Below are positions 12,000-24,100 of a stretch of DNA of 64,000 bases, one piece after another. The position numbers and the translations under genes are program-made. A model generated the notes under the pieces. It saw only the letters and a list, made by a program, of their open reading frames with translations. It made no database searches and was not told the origin of the DNA. Every line of letters starts with the position of its first letter. Within the stretch, counting starts at the first letter, position 1. Source of the stretch: RPQJ01 sp963706755 (GTDB taxonomy: Bacteria > Pseudomonadota > Gammaproteobacteria > Steroidobacterales > Steroidobacteraceae); NCBI GenBank assembly GCA_963706755.1, contig CAVPNH010000001.1:62001-126000 (forward strand), in the 5' to 3' direction.

Positions 12000-12593
12000 T
12001 TACTTGGCCGGGGCCGCGACCGGGGCCGACTGCCCCGCGACGAACGGATAGGCGCTGAAGAGACGCGTGGCGGCGGCGTTGAGCGCCTCCTCGCGCCTGG
12101 CGAGCATTTCCTTGGTCACCGTCTTCTCGATGCCGGCCTGGAAGACGACCTGGCGCTTCTCACGGTCGACGATGTCCATGATCACGGTGCCGACCTTGTA
12201 GTGCCGTGTCGTGACCTGCTGCGAATAATTCCAGCCGCCGTATGGCGCGCCGTAAAAGCCGCCGTATCCCCAGCCCGCCCCGTACATTGGTCCCGGCACC
12301 GACTGCACGTCGGTCCTGTCCTCGAGCTTGCCCATGAAGTTCACGAGGAGGTCGGGAGTGTCGGAGCGCTTGTAGCCCCGGGCCTCCATCTCGCGGGTCG
12401 CGCCGGCCTCGAGCGTCTGCACGGCCAGCGACTTGGCGTCACCGCCCTGGTCCACGAAGCCATAGGTGTGGAACCGGCCGAAGTCCGCGCTCTTGTCATA
12501 GTCGAAGCGGACCGTGGGGGTGGACGCGCACGCCGCCAGCAGCGCCGCGGCCGCGAATCCGGTTACCGTAAGTCCTGCGCCCCGGAAATTCAT
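12000..12593 (-). CDS. DUF4136 domain lipoprotein
   Basis: 197 residues. The N terminus MNFRGAGLTVTGF leads into a hydrophobic stretch ending LLAACAS, a lipobox, so the protein is probably an outer- or inner-membrane lipoprotein. The rest resembles DUF4136: VRFDYDKSADF at the start, a Gly/Tyr-rich middle (GAGWGYGGFYGAPYGG), and a C-terminal segment GTVIMDIVDREKRQVVFQA. Function is unknown. I chose the ATG at 12593, preceded by GAGAGG seven bases upstream. It follows the next gene with almost no gap, so the three minus-strand genes 13612 to 12000 may form one operon. Confidence 0.8.
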   Translation of the reverse strand: MNFRGAGLTVTGFAAAALLAACASTPTVRFDYDKSADFGRFHTYGFVDQGGDAKSLAVQTLEAGATREMEARGYKRSDTPDLLVNFMGKLEDRTDVQSVPGPMYGAGWGYGGFYGAPYGGWNYSQQVTTRHYKVGTVIMDIVDREKRQVVFQAGIEKTVTKEMLARREEALNAAATRLFSAYPFVAGQSAPVAAPAK

Positions 12594-12608
12594 GACGTGG
12601 CCTCTCAT

Positions 12609-13085
<477 letters not shown>

Positions 13086-13141
13086 GGGTCAGGGCTCCGA
13101 TGCAATTGCTTCAGGTTCGACCGCCGGGGCCGGGGTTCGGT

Positions 13142-13612
13142 TCAGCGCGCGAGCGGGATCAGCGTATAGATGTTCCGCTGCGTCAGGTTCTCGATGCGCG
13201 ACTCGAGCTGCGCATAGCGGAGCGCCTTCTTGCCCGGCAGAACCTTCGCGATCCTGTCGGTGTACTTCACCTTCAGGTCCAGCCTCTTGCGCTCGATCGT
13301 GAGCCGCTCCTTCAGGATCTCCGAGGCCTCGGCATCGGTCAGCGTGTCGTACTTCTCCGCGAAGTTGTTCACCATCGCGAGGTACCGGTCCGCCAGGACC
13401 TTGCTCTTTGCCTCGTACTCGTCGTAGATCGGCCAGAAGGCCTTGCTCTCGGCATCGGTCAGCTTCAGGTACTCGGCATAGACGCCGCGCCTGTTGGTCT
13501 GGATCTGCTTGAGCAGGATCTGCTCGTCTGCCGACGTCGTCGCGTCCTGGGCGAATGATGCGACGGGGAATGCCGTGACAATGAGCGCAAGCGCCAGTGT
13601 GGCCAGTTTCAT
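13142..13612 (-). CDS. Secreted alpha-helical protein, tandem paralogue 2
   Basis: 156 residues from the ATG at 13612, preceded by AGGA ten bases upstream. The signal peptide MKLATLALALIVTAFPVASFAQ is clear, followed by a charged helical mature part. Shares LTDAE...WPIYDEYE and YDTLTDAEA with its neighbour at 12609-13085, so the pair arose by tandem duplication. Function unknown. It is divergent from pncC. Confidence 0.75.
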   Translation of the reverse strand: MKLATLALALIVTAFPVASFAQDATTSADEQILLKQIQTNRRGVYAEYLKLTDAESKAFWPIYDEYEAKSKVLADRYLAMVNNFAEKYDTLTDAEASEILKERLTIERKRLDLKVKYTDRIAKVLPGKKALRYAQLESRIENLTQRNIYTLIPLAR

Positions 13613-13695
13613 GCTCGATCTGTCCTGTTCGGGAGGGGGGTGCCACGGTAGGGCAGGCACCCCCGCGCTGTCCAGAGGCGTCTAGAATCCTGCGG

Positions 13696-14196
13696 ATGGC
13701 ATCTCCTAACGACGAAGAAATCCGGGCGCTTGCTGGCCGGGTCGCCACGCACCTCGCGGGCGCGGGCCTGAGACTGGCCGTCGCCGAGTCCTGCACCGGG
13801 GGCTGGGTGGCCAAGGCCTGCACTGACCTGCCCGGAAGCAGCGAATGGTTCCTGGGCGGAGTGGTCGCGTATTCCAACGAGGCCAAGACCGCCATGCTGG
13901 GGGTCAGCGAGGACATCCTGGCCCGCGTGGGTGCCGTGAGCGAGGCCACGGTCCGCGAGATGGCAGCCGGGGCGCTCGATCGGTTCGGCGCCGACGTTGC
14001 GGTGGCGGTGAGCGGCATCGCAGGCCCGGACGGAGGCCAGCCGGGCAAGCCGGTCGGCACGGTCTGGATCGCCTGGGCGTTCGTGCGCGACGGGCGGCGC
14101 TCGGTCCGCGCGGTGGCCCATGAGTTCGACGGCGACCGGGAGGCCGTACGCCGGCAGGCCGTGGCCCTGGCCCTTGCGGGAGTGCTGGCCGCGTGA
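13696..14196 (+). CDS. pncC: Nicotinamide-nucleotide amidohydrolase (CinA C-terminal type)
   Basis: Deamidates nicotinamide mononucleotide to nicotinate mononucleotide in NAD recycling. 166 residues, equal to the stand-alone CinA C-terminal domain. Motifs seen: AESCTGGW near the N terminus, WFLGGVVAYSNEAK, and SGIAGPDGG. First gene of the conserved pncC-thpR-recA-recX-alaS block. No Shine-Dalgarno sequence precedes the ATG; instead TAGAAT ends seven bases before it, so the mRNA may be leaderless. It overlaps thpR by four bases (GTGA). Confidence 0.93.
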   Translation: MASPNDEEIRALAGRVATHLAGAGLRLAVAESCTGGWVAKACTDLPGSSEWFLGGVVAYSNEAKTAMLGVSEDILARVGAVSEATVREMAAGALDRFGADVAVAVSGIAGPDGGQPGKPVGTVWIAWAFVRDGRRSVRAVAHEFDGDREAVRRQAVALALAGVLAA

Positions 14197-14759
14197 CGCT
14201 GATGCAGGGCGGTCACCCGGCGGGGCAGGAGCCAGCGCGGCGGCTCTTCTTCGCGATCTGGCCGGACGAGGCGGCGCAGGCGCGCCTTGCGGCGGCCGTA
14301 CGCGAGTTCGTGCCACCGGGGGCGGGCCGTCCGCAGCGACCGGACCAGTGGCACGTGACCCTGGAGTTCCTGGGCGAGGTGCCGGAGTCGCGATTGCCCG
14401 TCGTGCTCGACGCCGGCGCAGCGGCGAGCGGCGGCGCCCGCGCCTGCGAACTGGCGCTCGACCAGCTCGAGTACTGGAAGCGTCCGCAGGTCCTCTGCCT
14501 GGTGGCGGGGTCCATCCCCGAGGCGCTCGCTGCACTCGTCCAGTCGCTGCGGTCCGAGTTGCAGTTGCGCGGGTTTACCCCTGAGACGCGACCGTTTCGC
14601 GCCCACGTGACGCTGGCGCGCAAGCTCAGGCAGGCGCCGCCGCTGGGAGGGGTCGAGCGCGTTCGGTGGCCCGTCCGCAGGTTCTCGCTCGTGCAGTCCG
14701 TGACGGAGCCGTCGGGGTCCCGGTACCTGGAGCTCGCGGCCTGGCCGGCCGGGGCGTGA
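14193..14759 (+). CDS. thpR: RNA 2',3'-cyclic phosphodiesterase (LigT/ThpR)
   Basis: 2H phosphoesterase that opens 2',3'-cyclic phosphates on RNA ends. 188 residues. Both catalytic HxTx motifs are present: HVTLEFLG in the first half and HVTLARK in the second. The N-terminal RRLFFAIWPDE is family-typical. The GTG start overlaps the pncC stop. Found between cinA-type genes and recA in several gammaproteobacteria. Confidence 0.92.
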   Translation: MTLMQGGHPAGQEPARRLFFAIWPDEAAQARLAAAVREFVPPGAGRPQRPDQWHVTLEFLGEVPESRLPVVLDAGAAASGGARACELALDQLEYWKRPQVLCLVAGSIPEALAALVQSLRSELQLRGFTPETRPFRAHVTLARKLRQAPPLGGVERVRWPVRRFSLVQSVTEPSGSRYLELAAWPAGA

Positions 14760-14772
14760 AGGGCTGCCGGCA

Positions 14773-14799
14773 GGGCAGGCTCACGCCATGAGCCTGCTC
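14773..14799. other. Strong hairpin between thpR and recA
   Basis: Perfect 9-bp inverted repeat (GCAGGCTCA / TGAGCCTGC) around a 5-base loop, extendable by two weaker pairs. No T-run follows on either strand, so it is not a textbook intrinsic terminator. It could reduce read-through into recA or be a factor-dependent stop or protein-binding site. Confidence 0.45.
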
Positions 14800-14918
14800 C
14801 GGGAGAAACTGCTGATTCACATGAATTTTCCGATCTGCGGGGGCGCAGTCGCTGTGGAATAATGCGCCCCTTTCCGGATCCCCACTTTCAGACCGAACCC
14901 CCGGGGTTCAAGCGAGTA

Positions 14919-15936
<1,018 letters not shown>

Positions 15937-15959
<23 letters not shown>

Positions 15960-16427
15960 CGTCGCGGCCAGCGAGGCCGACGAACGCACGGTCCGCACGG
16001 CGGCGCTCGCGCTGCTGGCGGGCCGCGACTTCGGCCGCGCGGAACTCGTGCAGCGGCTGGAGGGCCGCGGCTATCCGGGTGAGCTGATCGAGGCCGTCGT
16101 GGCGGCGCTGGTCTCCGAGCGGCTGCTGTCGGAGGAGCGGTTCATCGAGCAGTTCATGCGCCTGCGCGCAGCGCGCGGCCATGGGCCGCAGCGCATCCGC
16201 ATGGAACTCCGTGAGCGCGGCGTGGCCGGCGCCGACATCGACGCGGCGCTCGACGCTTCGGCCGAGGACTGGACGGCGATCGCACGCGAAACGCGCCGCA
16301 AGCGCTTCGGGGCGGCCGGCCCGGCCGACTGGCACGAGCGTGCAAGACAGGGCCGATTCCTGCAATATCGCGGGTTTTCCGCCGAGCAGATCCGGGCCGC
16401 CCTGGGCCCGGGCGACGACATCGAGCC

Positions 16428-16431
<4 letters not shown>
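15937..16431 (+). CDS. recX: Regulatory protein RecX
   Basis: Binds RecA filaments and limits their activity. 164 residues made of tandem three-helix repeats; family-typical segments are LLAGRDFGRAELVQRL, LVSERLLSEERFIEQF and HGPQRIRMELRERGV. The GTG start lies 23 bases inside the end of recA, and its stop overlaps alaS (ATGA), so production is probably coupled to both. Confidence 0.92.
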
Positions 16432-19058
<2,627 letters not shown>

Positions 19059-19196
19059 CGGGCGAACCGCGTTGCATGGTCGCTTCGGACCAGGATGCCG
19101 CGCAGCATCTTTCCCTGATTTTCTGCCTGTATCGCGCTATCTTTGGCACCTTCTGGATCGGCGTCCACAGATAAGGCTGAAGCCAAGGAGCAGCGG

Positions 19197-19421
19197 ATGT
19201 TGATTCTCACGCGACGCGTGGGTGAGACGATCATGATCGGCAACGACGTGACCGTCACGGTCCTCGGGGTCAAGGGCAACCAGGTGCGTGTCGGCGTGAA
19301 CGCGCCGCGCGACGTGGCCGTTCACCGCGAGGAAATCTTCGAGCGCATCAAGCACGAAGAGCAGGAGGGCGATCCCGGCCGTCCGGCGAAATCCGGCGAC
19401 GGGCACGACTCGCTCCCCTGA
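19197..19421 (+). CDS. csrA: Carbon storage regulator CsrA
   Basis: Small RNA-binding translational regulator. 74 residues from the ATG at 19197, preceded by AAGGAG. The core MLILTRRVGETIMIGNDVTV and the RNA-contact region GVNAPRDVAVHREEI match CsrA, including the conserved Leu4 and the Arg of VHREE. The C-terminal tail is longer than the E. coli 61-residue protein and ends in a Gly/Asp/Ser-rich stretch. The alaS-csrA-tRNA-Ser-tRNA-Arg order is conserved in enterics. Confidence 0.95.
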   Translation: MLILTRRVGETIMIGNDVTVTVLGVKGNQVRVGVNAPRDVAVHREEIFERIKHEEQEGDPGRPAKSGDGHDSLP

Positions 19422-19539
19422 TACGCTGATCCCGGCCCGCCCGGGACCCCCTGAAGATCAACGACTTGGGTGCCTTTCGGTGCCGCCTGGCTTTACGGGG
19501 GCGCTAAGGGCCGCTATCCTTCGCGGCTCTCTGCAGACC

Positions 19540-19630
19540 GGAGAGATGGCCGAGTGGTCGAAGGCGCGCCCCTGCTAAGGGCGTAAGGGTCAAAAGCCCT
19601 TCGAGGGTTCGAATCCCTCTCTCTCCGCCA
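19540..19630 (+). tRNA. tRNA-Ser (anticodon GCU)
   Basis: Complete 91-base class II tRNA with encoded CCA. Acceptor arm GGAGAGA pairs with TCTCTCC; the anticodon loop is CTGCTAA; a long variable arm (GGGTCAAAAGCCC) and the T-arm GGTTCGAATCC are present. Position after csrA matches serV in E. coli. Confidence 0.97.
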
Positions 19631-19653
19631 GCAGAGTTTGAGTCCAGTACAAC

Positions 19654-19730
19654 GCGCCCGTAGCTCAGTTGGATAGAGCGTCTGGCTACGAACCAGAAGG
19701 TCGGGAGTTCGAATCTCTCCGGGCGCGCCA
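19654..19730 (+). tRNA. tRNA-Arg (anticodon ACG)
   Basis: Complete 77-base tRNA with encoded CCA. Acceptor GCGCCCG pairs with CGGGCGC; the anticodon stem-loop is CTGGCTACGAACCAG; the T-loop is TTCGAAT. Corresponds to argV in E. coli. It appears to have served as an integration site (see the remnant at 23888-23925). Confidence 0.97.
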
Positions 19731-19738
19731 GTGATATC

Positions 19739-19766
19739 AAAGGCTTACGCTAACCCGTAGGCCTTT
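19739..19766 (+). terminator. Terminator hairpin after tRNA-Arg
   Basis: Eleven-base-pair stem with one T-G pair (AAAGGCTTACG / CGTAGGCCTTT) and a six-base loop, ending in TTTA. Positioned nine bases after the tRNA CCA. Confidence 0.75.
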
Positions 19767-19929
19767 ATGCTTTCTGGCGTAGGGAAATCGTAGAGTCACC
19801 GTCCACGACGCCCCAACCTCGTTCGATCCGCTGGGCCGCCATCGAGAGATGTTCGGGCGGCAGGTGCGCGTAGCGAAGCACAATCGTAAGCCCCCCTCCC
19901 TTCGGACACTCGAAGCTGAACTCTCCCGC
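19765..19929 (-). pseudogene. C-terminal stub of a tyrosine recombinase (phage-type integrase)
   Basis: Fifty-four codons ending in TAA (19765-19767). The segment VLRYAHLPPEHLSMAAQRIE is the hallmark C-terminal part of phage-type tyrosine integrases, with the Tyr nucleophile in RYAHL. Everything N-terminal, including the catalytic Arg/His motifs, is missing, and the stub abuts an unrelated metallo-beta-lactamase-like fragment at about 19930. It sits 35 bases from the 3' end of tRNA-Arg, where integrases of tRNA-targeting elements usually lie. This is a dead remnant, not a functional gene. Confidence 0.75.
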
Positions 19930-19930
19930 T

Positions 19931-20095
19931 CTTCCCGGGAGCGGGACCGAAGCAGTAGACGTGCGTCACGTCGCTCAAGTGATCGCCGTGCAGGTGGGTG
20001 AGGAAGATCTTGTCCGTCCAACCGAAGCCGACTTCCATCGCACCGTAGTTCGGAACGACGCCCGCACCGCGGTCGAAGACGAACTGGTCCCGGGC
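19931..20095 (-). pseudogene. Fragment of an MBL-fold metallo-hydrolase
   Basis: About 54 codons encode a recognisable metallo-beta-lactamase-fold core: DQFVFDRGAGVV, then FGWTDKIFLTHLHGDHLSD with the zinc motif HLHGDH, then THVYCFGP. It resembles the MBL hydrolases annotated near GntH (recalled similarity, not searched). No coherent N- or C-terminal continuation is found in any frame, so this is a broken gene. It is fused without spacer to the integrase stub, pointing to a deletion junction near 19930. Confidence 0.65.
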
Positions 20096-20454
20096 ACGTC
20101 TGCGCACCGGATCCCAGCCGAACAATCGTGAAGATGACCGGCCCGACGCAGCACGCCTAGGTAGAAACGCATAGCGTCGCCAGGCACAAGCACGCCCGGC
20201 GGCGACGCCCGGTTGGACCTGGTCATCGGGCCGGCAACCGCGCGCGCGGCCTAGGAGACCTGCCGGCATTACGTATCGCCGGATCGACCCGCTGAGCCGA
20301 TTATGTTCTCACCTGCGTTCGTGACAGGAGTCGTCGACGGACGTTTATTCCAGTTCCCCGCAGTGACTCGTCCTTGGACCGGCTGCGATCCCGGGTCGCA
20401 ACTTCGTCGATCTGCGGTCCATACATCGGGAGTGCCGGTAGAGAGGTAGTTCTC
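20096..20454. other. Gene-free stretch before the arylsulfatase
   Basis: No convincing coding region on either strand. The part next to 20095 may hold more decayed MBL sequence. GAGAGG near 20441 is the probable ribosome-binding site of the downstream arylsulfatase. No promoter stands out. Confidence 0.4.
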
Positions 20455-22890
20455 ATGAGCAGACAGGCGGGATCGATGATTCGTGCGGGCGTGCTGGCGA
20501 CAGCGAGTTCAATGCTCGCCGCCGGAGCGCTCGTGAGCAGCCCTGCCCACTCGCAGGAGGTGCTGCCTGCGGCCGCTGCGCCTTTCAAGGGCCAGATCGG
20601 GCTGAGCGTGAAGGACTCGGTACCCGACTTCCCGAAACCCGTGCAGGCGCCGAAAGGGGCGCCCAACGTCCTGCTGATCCTGCTCGACGACGTCGGCTAC
20701 AGCGCGTCGAGCACCTTCGGCGGTCCGGTGGACACGCCGACCCTGGATCGGCTGGCGCAGAACGGCCTGCGCTACACCCAGTTCCACACGACCTCGCTCT
20801 GCTCGCCAACGCGCGCGGCGCTCATCACCGGTCGCAACCATCACTCGGTGCACACCGGCGTCATCACCGAAATGGCGACGGGTTATCCCGGCTACGACAG
20901 CCTGATGGGCAAGGACACCGCGACCGTCGCGGAGGTCCTGAAGCAGTACGGATGGAACACCGCATGGTTCGGCAAGAACCACAACGTGCCGGACTGGCAG
21001 ACGAGCCAGGCCGGGCCGTTCGGCCTCTGGCCGACGGATCTCGGCTTTGAGCACTTCTATGGGTTCATCGGAGCCGAGACCAACCAGTGGCGGCCGGCGG
21101 CATTCGACGGCACGCCGCCCCATCGAGCCCTACCTCGGCAAACCGGACTACAACTTCGACTACGACATCGCGGACCAGGCCATCCAGTGGGTCCGCCACC
21201 AGAAGGCGGTCGCGCCCGACCGGCCGTTCTTCATCTACTACGCGCCGGGTGCGACGCATTCCCCGCACCACCCGAAGAAGGAGTGGATCGAGAAGTACAA
21301 CGGCAGGTTCGACCTGGGCTGGGACAGGGCGAGGGAGGAGACGATTGCGCGCCAGAAGCAGCTCGGCATCATTCCCGCCCGATACGCAGCTCACGAAGCG
21401 GCATCCCGAGATCCCGGCGTGGGACTCGCTCAGCGCCGAACAGCAGGGCCTGTACGCCTACATGATGCAGGTGTACGCGGGCTTCCTCTCGCAGACCGAC
21501 TACAACGTGGGGCGCGTGCTCGATGCGGTCGCCCAGCTCGGGCAGCTCGACAACACGCTCGTCATCTACATCGTCGGCGACAACGGCGCGAGCCAGGAAG
21601 GCTCGATGCAGGGCTCGCTGAACGAGATCGCCGGCATCAACGGGATCGAGGAGACCTTCCAGCAGGTTCTCGCGCACAAGGACGAGATCGGCACCTGGAA
21701 AACGCACAACCACTACCCGGTCGGCTGGGCGCACGCGATGGACACGCCCTTCAAGTACGCGAAGGGCTACGCGTCGCACTATGGCGGCACGGCCAACGGG
21801 CTCGTGATTTCCTGGCCGGCCCGGATCAAGGACGGTGGCGGCATCCGCCCGCAGTGGCATCACACCATCGACATCGTCCCGACGATCTACGAGGCGACGG
21901 CCGTCGGCCAGCCCTCGATCGTGAACGGCGTGGCGCAGAAGCCGATCGAGGGCGTGAGCATGGCTTACAGCTTCGACGACGCGAAGGTGCCGTCGACCCG
22001 TCACACCCAGTACTTCGAGATGTTCGGCCTGCGCGCCATCTATCACGACGGCTGGGTGGCCTGCACGACGCCCCCGACGCCGCTGGGCGAGAAGGCGGAT
22101 CCGAAGGAGGACGTCGTCACCGGGTACCAGTGGGAGCTCTACGACACGACGGAGGACTTCAGCGAGGCGGTGAACCTGGCCGACAAGAACCCGGACAAGC
22201 TGAAGGAAATGCAGCTGCTCTTCTACGCGGAGGCGGCGAAGTACAACGTGCTGCCGCTCGACAACAATCGCATTCCGCGCATGGATGTCTCAATTCGGCC
22301 AAGCCTCACCCGCGGACGAAACGAGTTCACCTATTACGGGACGATGGCGCGCATCCCGGAGGGCGCGGCTCCGGACGTGAAGAATAAGACGTTCCGCGTG
22401 GCGGCCGAGGTGGTGCTGCCCAAGGGCGGCGAGGAAGGCGTGCTCGTGACGCAAGGTGGTCTCAGCGGCGGCTGGGTGCTGATGCTCAGGGCCGGCCGGC
22501 CGGTGTTCCATTACAACTTCGCCAACGTCGCGCACTACCGCGTCGCGGCCGACCGTGCGCTTGTCGCCCGGGAAGCACACTGTCGTGTTCGAATTCAAGT
22601 ACGACGGCGGTGGGATCGGTAAGGGCGGCAACGGTACGATCAGCGTGGACGGCAAGCAGGTGGCGCAGGGGCGGATCGAGCACACGATGCCGGCTCGCAT
22701 CTCGCTCGATGAGACCTTCGACGTCGGCGAGGACACCGGCACGCCGGTGAGTCTCGACTACGACGTGCCGTTCGCCTTCACCGGGACGCTCGACAAGGTC
22801 GTCGTCCGGCTGGGCGACACGAAGCTCACGGCCGCAGACGAGGAGCGGGTGCGCAGCCTCGAGCAGGCGGCTCGGCGCTCGATCGAGTGA
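20455..22890 (+). pseudogene. Arylsulfatase, interrupted by three +1 frameshifts
   Basis: Secreted sulfatase of the AtsA/AslA type, hydrolysing sulfate esters. The start ATG at 20455 begins a signal peptide ending in AHSQ. Metal ligands in LLILLDDVGYS, the formylglycine motif CSPTR (Cys to be modified), ATHSPHHPKKEW and GDNGASQEG are all intact. Reading must shift frame at about 21118 (extra C in GCCGCCCC), about 21374 (extra C in ATTCCCGCC) and about 22565 (extra T in GCGCTTGTC). Removing one base at each place gives one continuous protein of about 800 residues with a C-terminal beta domain. Either sequencing indels or a recent pseudogene; activity would also need a formylglycine-generating enzyme, not seen here. 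Confidence 0.8.
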
Positions 22891-23016
22891 GGAGTGGCCA
22901 GGCGCAGAGTGACGATTGTCGTTGCGTTCCTGGCGGTGACCTGCGGCACCCGTGGGGCGCCGCAGGGGCCGTGCTCACTGGCGCGCGCTGTCCCGCAAGC
23001 CTGTTAACCTTGTGCA

Positions 23017-23709
23017 GTGAAAAGGCCGCAGAAAGAATCATCATCAACACCCCGCGCTCGCAGCTGGGATCGTGCGGTCGTCGTCGTGCTGATCTGCGTA
23101 TCCGTGGCACTCTTGCTGTCTGTCGATGCGGTCTACGAAAGCCTGCAGAGAATGCTGGCCGCAGCAGAACCGCTGATCGCCGGGCACCCGTACCTCGGTG
23201 CCATCGTGTTCGTGTTGCTCGCTGCCATATCGGCAATCCTCGCGTTCTTCTCCAGCGCACTGCTGTTGCCAGCGGCAGTATTCGCGTGGGGCACCGCGGT
23301 CACCTTCGGTCTGCTGTGGCTCGGCTGGCTGCTGGGTGGCATCTGCACCTACGCACTGGGGCTTGCGATGCGCCGGCCGCGACGGAAGGAGTCACGAACC
23401 TCCAGCAAGCTTGATTTCTATCTCCAGCGCGTCCCGGGCGAAGTCACATTCGCTCTGGTGCTGCTGCTGTATCTTGCGCTGCCTTCGGAGATTCCAGGAT
23501 ATCTGTGCGGGTATCTCGGCGTGCGTTTTCGCAGCTACTTCGCGGCACTGGCCCTGGCAGAGCTGCCTTATGCGGTCGGCGCCGTCCTGCTCGGTGAGGG
23601 CGTAGTCAATCGCCAGATCAGCTGGCTGGTAGCGTTCGGCCTGATCGGCGCTGCGTTCAGCTTGTATGCCTTGCGGGTGCTGCACAGGCGGCTTGATCAG
23701 CCATCGTGA
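23017..23709 (+). CDS. VTT/DedA-like membrane protein
   Basis: 230 residues, GTG start. After a basic N terminus come about five transmembrane segments, with the family-like region FFSSALLLPAAVFAWGTAVTFGLLWLG and a Pro-containing LPSEIPGYLCGYLGVRF segment typical of VTT (SNARE-associated/DedA) proteins, which include lipid scramblases and flippases. Substrate unknown. It lies inside the tRNA-Arg-bounded region, after the arylsulfatase, so it may be island cargo. Confidence 0.75.
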   Translation: MKRPQKESSSTPRARSWDRAVVVVLICVSVALLLSVDAVYESLQRMLAAAEPLIAGHPYLGAIVFVLLAAISAILAFFSSALLLPAAVFAWGTAVTFGLLWLGWLLGGICTYALGLAMRRPRRKESRTSSKLDFYLQRVPGEVTFALVLLLYLALPSEIPGYLCGYLGVRFRSYFAALALAELPYAVGAVLLGEGVVNRQISWLVAFGLIGAAFSLYALRVLHRRLDQPS

Positions 23710-24100
23710 CTCGCACGCCGCCCCGGGGCCGATTCCGTTTCTGGACCACTCAAGCCAGCGAGCGCCGAAACCACCGCAGCGCCAGGGTTGCCGCCTGTTC
23801 GAGGGTGCCCGGCTCCTCGAAAGGCTGCCGAAGCCTCGCTCTAACTTATTGATTTGAAAAACACACCAAGAAGCAGGGTGGCCCTGCGGACCAGAAGGTC
23901 GGCAATTCGAGCCGAGCCCGGCGCCAGCCGGCCGAGACAGCGGGCAGCGAACGAACCCCTTTCTTCTTTGGCGGGACCTCGACGACCCCGGTCCGCTAGA
24001 ATCGGCGCACACACGCCCCGGTCGGGCCGGCGCGCCCCAGGGAGGCGCTGCCTCCGCCCGCGTCCACGCGGGGCGCCGACGATTGCAAGGTGATGTGTCC
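23710..24100. other. Intergenic region with tRNA-Arg remnant and scoA upstream sequence
   Basis: No coding region is supported. It contains an AT-richer patch around 23845-23868, the tRNA-Arg-like remnant at 23888-23925, and a TAGAAT at 23997-24002 that could be the -10 for the scoAB operon, although no -35 at normal spacing is clear. Confidence 0.5.
23888..23925 (+). repeat. Degenerate 3' copy of tRNA-Arg (candidate att site)
   Basis: Shares the exact 13-mer ACCAGAAGGTCGG, then TTCGA and a terminal GGCGC...CCA pattern with the 3' half of the intact tRNA-Arg at 19654-19730, in the same orientation. About 29 of 41 aligned positions agree by eye. The 5' half of a tRNA is absent. This is what remains when an element inserts at a tRNA 3' end and its far junction decays. 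Confidence 0.55.

Noticed and set aside
9116..12058. A 980-codon plus-strand frame opposite mutS.
   Set aside because: It crosses from the TPR gene end through mutS to a terminator and into the DUF4136 gene; no domain is visible.
14760..14918. A LexA box upstream of recA.
   Set aside because: CTGT occurs once at about 14852 but is not followed by ACAG at the right distance, so no SOS box was called.
20455..22890. Programmed ribosomal frameshifting as the explanation for the broken arylsulfatase.
   Set aside because: Three separate shifts, all +1, without slippery heptamers or downstream structures, are not known for this family. Indels or decay fit better.
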